From Mucor racemosus (Eukaryota; Mucoromycota; Mucoromycetes; Mucorales; Mucoraceae), in the NCBI GenBank assembly GCA_027405735.1, contig JAPEHQ010000023.1, positions 186,001 to 250,000 on the forward strand: DNA of 64,000 bases. The letters are read 5' to 3'. The first letter of the stretch is position 1. The number at the start of each line of letters is the position of its first letter. Below the pieces are notes generated by a model. It was not told where the DNA came from. It searched no databases and worked only from the letters and a program-made list of their open reading frames with translations. The position numbers and the translations under genes were made by a program. Shown here piece by piece: positions 1-10,651 of this stretch.

Positions 1-1459
1 TGCCGGTGCACAACCGAATGCAATGCCTATAAGGTGATATTAATGTGAATTTTTCTAAATTTTGATTATCAAAGAGCTTACCGTATACAATGGCCGTCAT
101 GATTGTACATGAGATTAGCTCAGCTGAAGTTGATACAGAAGTAATAAGATAAGTCATGGACATCACAAGACCTATTGCTGCACTCCAAAAGAACCACAAA
201 CGATGGACCCCGGCCCTTCTTTGCAGAATATCACTCAGTGTACCAAATACAGCTCTGGCACCACAATTAGCAATACTAAAGATCGAAACATGTACATTAC
301 GAAGGTGTTGTGCTTGTCCTAATGATATGTCTGCTGGTGAAACTGATAAAATCAATTGTCCTAAATTTGCCAAATAAACATAACCTAAACCCAAAATAAC
401 GAGTAAAGCAAAAGCGAGTGAAAATCCAACTGGGTCAGTGAAAAATGCAATACCGGAAATGCTAGGTTCTTCTTCAATTCTAACATCTGGACATTGATTT
501 GCCATTTTTTTAATCATTGAAATGTTATCAGCAGATACAATGACATTTTTAGATAACAATGGTCTTTCTTCTTCTTCTTCTCCATCTTGATCATCTTCTT
601 CCTCATAACGTGTAGATGAAGTGCTAAAACTGCTGATGCTTTGAGTATAAGTATGGTAATTTAGATTGTGTGTTACTTCATCTTGTTGTTGCACAAGGTC
701 ATTGGAAATTGATATCTTTTCGGATTTGTCAATAGGGCCCAAAATAAATGAACCAAATAATGTCACAGCAAATATACAACAGCCTACAAATATCAAGAAA
801 TCAAATGTGCTATTATCTTCTTCATGATTTTCCGCTTGTGATTTAAAAAAATGATCATTGATTTGCGAAAAGATCAATCCGCTGATGCCCAAGGAGGCAC
901 TAGTAAGCCCCATACTCATTCCTCGATGAGATTTAAAGTTATGAGCCTATCAGTTAACGATGATGAGATTTAATACATCATAAAAAGAAGTATTTTCTTT
1001 ACCTGCGAATCAAGGGCGCAAAGATATGAAGCAGCACCGGCAGCACCAGTGCATGCCAAATAAACAGAGCACAGCATATAATTATTTGATAAGTATCCTG
1101 CATATGTCTGAGCTAATAAAAATAATCCCGTAAATGCTGTGAAAGAAGAGATAGCCAAGGTTCTATAAAAAAGCACAATTAATGAGATATATTTAATCTG
1201 CATTGATTTAAAATATATACTTTTGAAATCCCAAAGTTTCCAACATCCAAGCGCATAAAGGACCCGAGAAAGATACACCAACAAATGTAGCTGTACTGAC
1301 CATACTATTTTCCACACCATTCCAGTGAAAGCGGTTCTTTAATGAGGTACCGTATGTGGGATAAATGTATTGAGGCCCTGATACATTAGCTACAGCCAAT
1401 GCAGTAATGAATGAAATTACAAGCAGTTTCTTTGAGGAATCAAATGTAATAAGAGTCAT
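1..1459 (-). CDS. MFS transporter, nodulin-like / Mch1-type (3' end beyond left edge)
   Basis: Membrane transporter of the major facilitator superfamily; the substrate cannot be read from sequence. Exons on the minus strand are 1459-1221, 1162-1003, 946-82 and 26-<1, all with GT-AG borders and a continuous frame, giving about 430 residues before the edge. Exon 1 carries the first helix (LLVISFITALAVANVSGPQYIYPTYG split over positions 10-35) and the segment ending GFQK. Exon 3 starts with the loop NFKSHRGMSMGLTSASLG, which resembles the helix 4-5 loop of nodulin-like and yeast Mch1 transporters. A long cytoplasmic central loop follows, with an acidic stretch (YEEEDDQDGEEEEE, about residues 246-260) and a dileucine-like RPLLSKN. 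The second helix set then starts (FSLAFALLVILGLGYVYLANLG). Family assignment is from recognition of these segments, not from a search. The C-terminal helices lie outside the window. Confidence 0.8.
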
Positions 1460-1467
1460 ATTTTAAA

Positions 1468-1469
1468 GG

Positions 1470-1499
<30 letters not shown>
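1468..1499. repeat. poly(A) homopolymer tract
   Basis: About 30 consecutive A residues lie just upstream of the MFS transporter start codon (minus strand), so they read as poly(T) in the promoter/5' leader. Similar pure A/T tracts precede several genes in this window, which is common in fungal core promoters. Confidence 0.8.
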
Positions 1500-1501
<2 letters not shown>

Positions 1502-1616
1502 AAAGATAAAAGAGAAGCAGAGAAAAGTTTCCTTTAGTAGTAGATTTATAGGGTGTTTCTAAGCGCATGATTGGTTTACCCCTTTTATATGGTTAATCAT
1601 TTATAATGCAGTTTAT

Positions 1617-2455
1617 TCATGTAAAATATGTATATGTAGCAAATTGTACTCCTCGCCTTTCCATGTCATCAAACATCATTGCCCTTCGTTGATCTTCTTG
1701 ACGTTGCAAAATTCGTTGATAATGCATAATGTCACCTCGAAGACGACCCATTGCATTTCCATACGGTGGATGATATGAGATGACGCTTCCATTTAGATAC
1801 TGTACTGAATAAGTTCCAGTTTGTGCCCGTTCTATTCTCAAAGATTCCGAATCTAATGCAAATAACGGTATTCCATATATTACATCTTTTGTAACGGGAA
1901 TAACAAATGAAAGTAAATGACAGGGGATTGCAATCAAGTTCAAGAATGGGGATAATGGATTTAAGCTTGTGAGAGGAAATATACAAATAACCAAGCAAAA
2001 CACGAACAAAGCATACATTAAAATGCTACCGAAAATGTTAAAGGGAACATGACCAATAAACAAACTCTTTGTGAATGGCCAAAGGATGAATTTGAGGGAA
2101 TAGCAGATTATTGCAGGTTTCGATCTATCAAGGATTATATTGTATATACCAACAATAATATCGATCAAATTAAAATTCGTTCTATGCACCTTGACCAGTA
2201 TCGCAAAACTTATCAATGAAATTGTAGAAATGAATATCTGATAGATTAAGAAGATCCAAAGCCATTTTTGCGATTTGTTTTTATCTGTAAACAGTATTTG
2301 ATTTGAAAATACACACATAATATGTAATGCAATAATTATCAAGGATCCTAGTTTTATAAATTGCTATACTATGTTCTAGATTTTACAACAGATTAATGTT
2401 TATATTCAATACATACTGCGGCCATCTCTTTAAACTCTTCTCGACGATAATACAT
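1617..2455 (-). CDS. Multi-span membrane protein of unknown function
   Basis: I do not recognise this family. The best model has two exons: 2455-2417, starting ATG and encoding MYYRREEFKEMAA, then a GTATGT...TATAG intron, then 2363-1617. Together they give 261 residues. The first ATG inside the long ORF is internal to the first hydrophobic segment, so the upstream exon is preferred. Hydrophobic segments are visible at about residues 14-36, 46-70, 80-105 and 125-165 (FGSILMYALFVFCLVICIFPL; LIAIPCHLLSFVIP). A hydrophilic, arginine-rich C-terminal tail follows (RLRGDIMHYQRILQRQEDQRRAMMFDDMERRG split over about 220-250), probably cytosolic and helical. It lies tail-to-tail with nothing obvious; the MFS gene is downstream on the same strand. 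Confidence 0.6.
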
Positions 2456-3183
2456 TTTGTTTTGTTAAAATTCGCTTATAATAGATCGAAAATAGATTTC
2501 CAATCTACCAAGCTTTATATATATATATATATCCTGTTTGCTTGGTTGTACAAAAGAATTACTCTCACACCGTTTGATTAAACATTAGACATTGCAAATT
2601 GACCAAACTAGTTCAATGTATTTGTCCTATGCCTAAATGTATGTTTGTGTGCCCGATAATCATTCGCAAAAAGCTGCGCCATCTAGGTCATACGAAAAAA
2701 TTTCTATTGTAATACGATGCTATTAATGCTTTTAAAATAAGCAATTTTGTTATCTAATCGTGAAACGCCAAGAAGTTTGGATGATGAACAAGGTTGATTT
2801 GACACAAAAAGTCACCAATATATAATTGACTTTCATATCATATAATAATAGCTTTTTATGACTGATATATAATAAAATGTGCTACTATATTTTCCTTCAC
2901 CTTAGCATTCAGTTTGGATTGATGAAAATCCTTTAATAAACCAAAATATGCATAAAATTTTGTTACTGAGAAAATAATTCACAACCCGCCAACAATGCAC
3001 TTTTGGTACGTAAAGATTTTAATCTTGCTTAAAAACGTTTGTAGTTAGTAATTCCATCTTGGAACCTATTTTTAAGCATATCAAGTATACATAAGCCTCA
3101 ACAACATTATCCAACATGCAATATGTAACAAATGTTTTTCATTTTTTTATTCATTATAATATTATTTCATTTTTTTTTATAAT
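2456..3183. other. Intergenic region, no gene seen
   Basis: AT-rich spacer between the 5' end of the membrane-protein gene and the 3' end of the transcription factor gene. It holds a short (TA)n run near 2516-2531. I see no coding frame, RNA gene or repeat copy here. Confidence 0.6.
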
Positions 3184-3428
3184 TTAAGCAGCATCTTCCC
3201 AATCACGATGTACTCTCTTTCTACCATTATTTGCACCATATAGCATTTCAGTTTCATCACCTGTAGGAGTACCACTAGCTTGTGGTTGTTGTTGCTGTTG
3301 TTGTTGATATGGGAAATTAGAAATTCCAGCATTATTATAAAGCAAAGCACTCATTGTAGCAGGATCCATATTCATAGAACCAAACAAATTAGTTGGGTCA
3401 AAATTAGCAGGCGTATTAGTAGAGTAAG

Positions 3429-3494
<66 letters not shown>

Positions 3495-4123
3495 GAACTG
3501 TAGTTGTAGTAGTTGAAGAAATCCCAAATAATTCTGTATTATTCAAAAAGTTGGGGTATGCATTTGTATTGTTTGATGAATTATTGGAAGTATCTGTAGT
3601 AGGTGTAAAGTTGGTTTGCGTATTAGTATAAGAACCTGTAAAAGATTCAGTAAAAGGTGCTGATGTGCCACTGGGATAATTTGTATTGGTATTTGGTGCA
3701 TTACTTGTACTATTATCAAACATATTATACATTCTATTATCAGTTGCACCAGGGGTTGTAGGATTGTTTAAATCGAATCCCATGTTTCTCAATAATAATT
3801 GATCCATATCTCCACCTTGTGTTGGCATATTGAATCCCATTAAACTAGTAGGATCATTCAAAAACATACTGGGTTCCACCATCATGCCTGAATTATTATA
3901 CACTTGTTGTTGTGATTGCTGTCCTGCAGCATTGGCTGGCGAAGGTTGTTGTTGTTGAGATAAATTTTGTTGGAACATTCCAGAAGATAATTGTGATGGA
4001 ACACGAATTGTGGAAGATGAATGTTGAGATTGAGGTGAATTTATCATTGTATGCTGAGATTTTACAGAAGGTGATAAAGAGCCAGCATAAGACAGATTTT
4101 GTGGTTGCTGTTGCTGATGATGA

Positions 4124-4161
<38 letters not shown>

Positions 4162-6422
4162 CTGTGGATGATGATGATGTTGTTGTTGTAGAGGTTGTTG
4201 TGTATGATGTTGATGTTGTTGCTGTTGCTGTTGTTGCTGTTGTTGCTGTTGTTGTTGTTGCTGTTGAGGCATCATATGCTGTGATTCGAAAACAGCAGGA
4301 TGGAAAACAGAAGAAATAGATTGTTGATTGATAGAATCTTCATTAACAGCAGGCAAATCACCCAATTCAGATGAAAGACCATTCTTTTTCAAGAAACCTT
4401 CAATACTCTCAATAATTTCACAAACCTTTACCATATACATTAATGGTGATTCCTTTAAAACACTAGCAGTAATAATCAAATTACGTTGAGCTAAATAGGA
4501 AACTTCTTTTTCATTTGATAAAGCATTGACTTGATGAATTGTAACACTTGCAATGATTCCATCCATAGCATAAAAGAATTGGCACCAATTCAAATTAGAA
4601 GCATAAATACTAAGCATACGCGTAATAAGGTTAGCAGACTTTGTACAAATATTGAGAGACAATAAAGCAACAGGTGTAGCAGTTTGATCTTGCTTTGGTA
4701 AAAAGAATTTGTGCAACATGATCCAAGTCGTTTGGTACTGAATATTCAAAATTAAGCTCGCTTCATCTCTAAATGAACCAGTCTTTTGGAATACAGTGGA
4801 TTGATCATCAAAATGTAAATCTTGTGGCAATTCACTCAACCAATTGGTCAGAGCATTTTCTAGTCTTGAAATTGCAGAGAGTAATGATTGACCAGATTGT
4901 TCAGAAGGTAAATGCTTTGTAATATCCTTACGAATACGCATTAATTTGATAGAATATACAGTAAAATGAATACGATAACCAGTTTCTTCATCTTCATGCT
5001 CTAAACGCATAGGATAATCTAAATCGCAATCTTTATCGTCAACCATAGTAGGACGGTTTGATTCAAGAGCAGCACATAAATCAAGCCAGTAAGCAGACCA
5101 CCACAATCTTTTGTTAGTCTCACGTTGATTCAAATCAGCCGACATATGTTCTTTCTTGTGAAACTTTAGATCTTGAGCCATACGGATAGCTAAACCAATA
5201 TACAGATAAGCTAAACTTGATCTTTCACTACTCAATTGATACATGTATAAATTTAAAAGAGCATGAATTGTAGTTGGACTACTGATATCAAAGCATTTCT
5301 TGAGCAATTGACGAGCATTCTTAAAGTAGACTTCACCCATAGTTGTTTGGGAGTTACCACCGTTAGCATTGTGATAGATACAACCATGTTTAGACACCCA
5401 AGCATTGATGGAATTTGTTAAAAGAGGGTCCAGTCCTTCATCTGACAAGTATTGTTGCATAAAATGATCTTTATCAACTACTTGATAAGCCAAAAAGCAA
5501 GTATGATAACATGTATGCATTAAATTATCAATAACTTCCTTGGGTAAAGTATCTTCATTTGATTTCTTTTCTTGAAGAATCTTTCTAGCTTCATTATCAT
5601 CAACTTCCCATAAACGGCCCCCTTTATCGTTATTATCCATCATGCCTGAATCCAAATAACTAGAAGTGGCTCTTCTACCTAAATTTGCTTTTGCTGGTTG
5701 TTTACGAGTACCACCAACGAATTGATTTGCAGATGAAGGTGAAGTGGAAGATGAACTCTCAGGATTGAATAAACTTGTTGTTGAGTCATTATTAATATTT
5801 AGCTGACTAATACCATTCAACAAGATACGATAAAGGTCAGCCACACTAGCAATATTAGTATCAATTCTTAAACCAGAAGGAGAGAGAGATAGTTTCCAAG
5901 TAACGGATTGTTCAGAAGAAGAAGAAGTAGCTAAGGCCATGTTATTTTGATTACCATCTGTCATCATCATATTAGGAGTTGAATGACCTGAGTCCATATC
6001 ATCAGGGTTTGCAGTTGCTGAAGTTGAGGCAAATGGATGTAAATTATTCTTCATCATGGCAAGTTCTGATTGCATTTTCTGCATTCTTTCTTTAAGTTCT
6101 TCTACGTGATTACCAAGTTGATCGAAAGCGTGTCCGTCTACTCTGCGAGGAGGTGTAGCATAACTACAAGGTAAACCTGCAATAGCACAACGTCCACAAG
6201 TTGGCTGGACGAAATCGCACTTTACTTTCTTCTTGCGACAACGAATACACTAAAACAATTTTTATTTATAAGAAATATTTTCTTTTTTTTTTTATATATA
6301 TATATATATCTAATACGAATACTTACAGCTAGACTTGATCTTGGTCTTTTGGGTCTTGCTTGCTCGGGTTGTTTTTGTTGTTGTGCTGAACCACTATTTT
6401 CGGGCACAAATACAGACGACAT
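3184..6422 (-). CDS. Zn2Cys6 fungal transcription factor with middle-homology domain and polyQ tail
   Basis: Sequence-specific nuclear regulator. Two exons on the minus strand: 6422-6327 (32 codons, MSSVFVPENSG...) and 6249-3184, joined in phase 0 across a GTAAGT...TTTTAG intron; total 1053 residues. The second exon opens with the binuclear zinc cluster at residues 33-60, spacing CX2CX6CX6CX2CX6C (CIRCRKKKVKC ... CGRCAIAGLPC), followed by a short linker and a coiled-coil-like segment (HVEELKERMQKMQSELAMM). The fungal_trans domain covers roughly residues 270-450, with LYIGLAIRMAQDLKFHK and RLWWSAYWLDLCAAL as its typical landmarks. The C-terminal third is low-complexity, with at least four Gln/His-Gln tracts and Asn/Ser/Thr-rich stretches resembling activation domains. 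It resembles regulators of carbohydrate use (XlnR-like) in architecture, but the target genes cannot be inferred. Confidence 0.9.
3290..4270. repeat. CAA/CAG trinucleotide tracts encoding polyQ in the Zn2Cys6 factor
   Basis: Mixed CAA/CAG (read as TTG/CTG on this strand) arrays at about 3282-3306, 3430-3494, 4100-4165 and 4190-4265 code for glutamine runs, with interspersed histidine codons in the 4.1-4.2 kb block. CAA/CAG mixing is typical of coding polyQ. Length polymorphism between strains would be expected. Confidence 0.85.
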
Positions 6423-6633
6423 TGGTTTTTGACGTTGAAAATGGAATTATTCTTAAAAAAAAGGGGGGGGGGATATTCTGTAGATGATTTTATTTTTAAA
6501 CTTTTTTTTCAATATAAACAGGTTTATATATCCTGTAAAAGTATTTCTATATTATATATGGTCTGTACAGAAGTGAAAGATAGAGAGAGAGAGAAGATGA
6601 AGGAAAGATTTAAAATGGGAGGGTTGGTGTGCG

Positions 6634-6666
<33 letters not shown>

Positions 6667-6768
6667 CATCAACAACAACGTTTACATTTGAAACGACGAT
6701 GCAGCAAACATCAACATTGCTCATTTTTGGTGATTGTGAAATTTGCGTTTGACTTACGATACAATAGT

Positions 6769-6806
<38 letters not shown>

Positions 6807-7658
6807 TTAGGTAAAGCATTGGTCGAGTTTTTCTTGTTGGAACAAGTCGGTATATTACTCAATTCTTTTGATATTTTAGCTTGTTGGTTGGTAACATTAC
6901 ATAAAAAAAGTCCTTTTAAGGTTCAACTAATGAACGCCAAGGTACTTTTTTGCTATAAATTCCTGTATAACGTTATAGATAATAGAACCAATAACATGAA
7001 TAAAAGTAAAAATAAACAAAAAACGAAATTATTATAGTCATTTTTAGTGGCATTGAAGCAATTTTTAATCTTGATTTATAAACTATCATGTTGTGTTCAA
7101 TTGATAGCTATAATCACATGGTTAATCTTGAACTATGAATAGCATATTATTTTATTAAATGTATAGATGTTTTGTATGGATATCTTATTATAATTTCACT
7201 GTACATTTTCAGTTTATCTCACGCTTTTTTTTTGTGATGCACACATTCATAACAAATGTTTCTTCTAGTCTTTTCTTCGAGAACTTCATTACGTAAAATT
7301 ACATTACCGAATGCCCGTTATGCAGTAATACAATTGTGTCGCTTTTGTAACAAAAATGATATCTTGATACAATACAGCAACTCTTTTGATTTATTATTAA
7401 CCATTGTTTGTTTACATTGATATATATATATATATATATATATCAATGATTACATGGTGTGACCAAGTGATTAATTGCAAATTAACCCTTGTCTCCAGAA
7501 ACAAAGCCATTCAGATTGAGCCACTTTAATTATGATGTATGCCTCAAAATTCCACAAATTTGTAGAAGAAAAAAAAAAAAAATACTATCATAACAGACAT
7601 ACAGTATGTCTACAATAATATACAATCTAATTTAAAGCTATTGCATATACATTGTTAC

Positions 7659-7697
<39 letters not shown>

Positions 7698-8365
7698 ATT
7701 AAAAGTTGAATTTGACATATCTCGGGCTTTTCCGGATATATATTAGTCAACTACATTGACTCATAAAATACAATTGAGCACAGATCTTTCATGATTCAAG
7801 ACTAGATGCACTAGCAAGTTATAGTAAAAAGCACTGCATGCTTGTTCAATCACTTCAAACCTATTGAAGGTAAGCGTTATATATACAAAAAACCTTGATT
7901 TCTTTCATTTGTAATGAAAATATTACTTGAAACCCTGCTAATTATTGCTCAATCCGTTCGAAATAGACAGTGAAACGCATATCAATAATGAGTATATCAT
8001 AAATTACTAGGGCATTATTAAGTTTACCATCAAGATAAACTTTAAATACAGTGCAGGAGGCAAAATCTAGAAAGAGATATGTGATTCATTGCTATTGACC
8101 AAGTTATTATAGTTTATAAAAAAAAATATAAACATCTTCAAGGTAAGGCTATGTTTCTCAAGAATAGTTTTCATTAAAGTAGCGCAGTAATACATCAAGT
8201 TTAAAGGATTCTTTGAAGTTTGTGTCCCACGGTGATCTTTCATTATTCTGAGAAACCTTGTACAACGTGAAATTACAGAAAAGCTTAATATAAGCTGTAA
8301 TAAACGAAAGAAAAAATGCAAATATTTTATTTTACCACAGATTAAGCTACTTGATTAAAAGGGAT
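6423..8365. other. Intergenic region with simple repeats
   Basis: Spacer between the 5' end of the transcription factor gene and the 3' end of the first ADH gene. It contains a poly(T) run at about 6638-6666, a (GA)n run at about 6773-6802, an (AT)n run at about 7421-7443 and a poly(A) run at about 7662-7694. The short frames here are simple-sequence artefacts. The first ~400 bp probably includes the promoter and leader of the Zn2Cys6 gene. Confidence 0.6.
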
Positions 8366-9527
8366 TTAATTTTCTAAAACGAATCTAAATCTTGGTTTTC
8401 CCTCTCTAAAGTCTTCAAGAGCTTTGTTAACTTCATCCATTGGATATGTAGTAATCCATGGACGAACATTCTTTTCAGCAGCAAAGGCAAGCATCTCTTC
8501 AATTTCCTTGGGGCTACCAATCGCAGAGCCATGGATAAAAACTTGACTTAAAAGTAAGGTCAAAGGTTTCATTGTGGGCAAATCCCAATCAGGTGCCATA
8601 ACATTAATAAAGTGGCCATTGCCTTTAAGAAGAGCAAAATAAGTATTCCATTGAAAACTTGGGCTAGTACCAGTGCAAAGAATATGTGTTAATTTGTTCT
8701 CGTATTTAGCCATTTGGTCTTGATTGCTAGTATTAAGATACTCATCACATCCAAGTTCCAATGCAACATCATGTTTCTTTTCATTATGAGACATACCGAC
8801 AACCTTGGCACCCATAGCCTTGGCCCAGAGGATACCATAATGGCCCAGACCACCTAATCATAAAGTTAACCATCTTATATTGTAAATATATCGACTATAT
8901 TTTACGTACCAATACCCATAACACCTACAACAGATTCCGAGTTGACATTTGTACGTTTCAAAGGAGCATAAGTGGTTACACCAGCACAAAAGAAAGTAGC
9001 AGCAATCTCGCTAGATAACTCATCGGGGACCCTAAAGACAAATCGATAATCACCACGCCATTTATCAGCATAACCACCATAACTTTTATCGCCATTGGGC
9101 CATGTACCAGCATAAGTATAGACATTGCTTCTAGTACAAACGTTTTCGTTGCCTTCCAAGCAGTTTTCACATTCATGACATGAACCGGATTGAGCACCAA
9201 CACCAGCCCTGTCACCAACCCGGACGTTGTTTACGTTCTTGCCGATTTTTGTAACTTTACCGACGATTTCATGACCAACAACACAAGGACGAGGAGCAGG
9301 AAACCAAGCGTCATTAAGAGTATGCTCATCACTACCACAAATACCGCAATGAGTTACCTCCATCTCTACACTATTTTCATCCCAAGTCTTGAGAGGTAGT
9401 TCCATCTTTTTGAGGGCTTCGCCTGTATATCAAATGTGTCAATATTCAAATGTCAAAACTTTTTAAATTTGATTTTACCCTTAGTAACACCAGCCCAGCC
9501 AGTAAAAGTATCATTAGAAGTAGACAT
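8366..9527 (-). CDS. Zinc-containing NADP(H)-type alcohol dehydrogenase, copy 1 (ADH6/7, cinnamyl-alcohol-dehydrogenase-like)
   Basis: Cytosolic medium-chain dehydrogenase reducing aldehydes to alcohols. Exons 9527-9479, 9422-8910 and 8853-8366 join to 349 residues, close to the family length. Start ATG at 9527 gives MSTSNDTFTGWAGVTKG. Catalytic zinc region HCGICGSDEHT and GHEIVGKV (Cys, His-Glu); structural zinc loop CX2CX2CX7C (CHECENCLEGNENVC); Rossmann glycine motif GIGGLGHYG formed across intron 2; and GMSHNEKKHD after the second strand, where a Ser in place of Asp usually goes with NADP preference. It is a tandem paralogue of the gene at 12104-13321 on the same strand, with a Tc1 element between them. 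A 283-bp block (8742-9024) including intron 2 is identical to the paralogue. Substrate range is inferred from the family only. Confidence 0.92.
8742..9024. repeat. Gene-conversion-like identical block, copy 1
   Basis: These 283 bp match 12538-12820 base for base by eye, including the whole of intron 2 (8854-8909), while the sequence immediately on both sides differs at many synonymous and non-synonymous positions. Confidence 0.85.
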
Positions 9528-10649
9528 TATAAATATGTTTTTAAGTGAGAAATAGATATATGAATAAAGAATTGAAAACCATTTACCCTTTATATACAAA
9601 ATATATGCAGGAAAGAAACTTTTTCACTTACGTTTACTATGATCATAATTTTCAAGTTTCACTAATCAAATCTCCTCCCTTTTTTTTTTAAGCTAAACTA
9701 TGTTTTACTGTCATCACGTTTGATGGCTCTGCATAGTGAAACACCAACGGTATTGAAACCATTATCGAAAAACTATAACATGCATTACGTCTTAAAGGGC
9801 TTTTTCAAAGGATTCAACATAACAAATAATATCGATCGTTACATAAAGTCTCCTTAATTATGTATTCAAAATTTCGGCCAATTCATTATAATACATTGTA
9901 CATTCAAGACTTCTAATGCAGCAGATAATTTTCACTACCATTTTCAATCGCATTATCTGGAGTTTCCGATCCTAAAGCCTTCAAAAATTGGAGCGTGCCC
10001 ATCTAATATAATACTTGATTGATGAAATAAAGACCAAGTAAGATCAATTAACCTTGGTTTTAAAATTGATAAAGCTTATCTCAAAATAGAGGTTGGTTTG
10101 CGATAATCGCTATTGTTTAACTTAATGACTACAGATGGAATAAAAAAACAGATGCAAAAACCTGAGATGTTGTGATTAAATCAGCTATTAATAAATTCTG
10201 TTTAAACATGCGTCGTTATCAAGTTTAAATCCTTTGAATATCTGGTTTTGGGTTTTCACTGCTTAAAAGTCGGGGCTTTATCGCAGTGCATCTTGACAAG
10301 AAATCAAGTTACAGCACTGGTTCTACAACGAGACTTTCTGTTCTAAGATGCTCTTTGACATGCTTGAGAATCTATGCAATATTTAAAGTAAATACAAATA
10401 TTTTTTTTTGCCATAATTTTATATCAGAATGTCAACAAAAAAATATTCCAAACGCAGAATATTAGTATTTAGATGAACTCGATGAAAAAAAGCATGAAAA
10501 TGTTGCCGGTAGTTGTTGGAATATTATTCATATTTTAGACAATATATATTGATTATAAATATTAATAAAAATGCTCAAAACCTTGCACCAGGGCAAAATA
10601 AATCGTTGATTTCAAAAACCAACAAGAAATCAAAGTAGATTAGTTTACA
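9528..10649. other. Intergenic region upstream of ADH copy 1
   Basis: AT-rich spacer between the ADH copy 1 start and the left TA of the Tc1 element. TATATA-like sequence lies close upstream of the start (about 9590-9606). No coding frame or RNA gene is visible. Together with 12002-12103 it represents the original space between the two ADH genes before the Tc1 insertion. Confidence 0.5.
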
Positions 10650-10651
10650 TA

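Noticed and set aside
3912..4319. Val/Ala/Asp-rich plus-strand frame of 135 codons
   Set aside because: It is the antisense of the polyQ-coding tracts of the Zn2Cys6 gene; similar frames at 32918-33238, 33905-34180 and 34525-34713 have the same origin.
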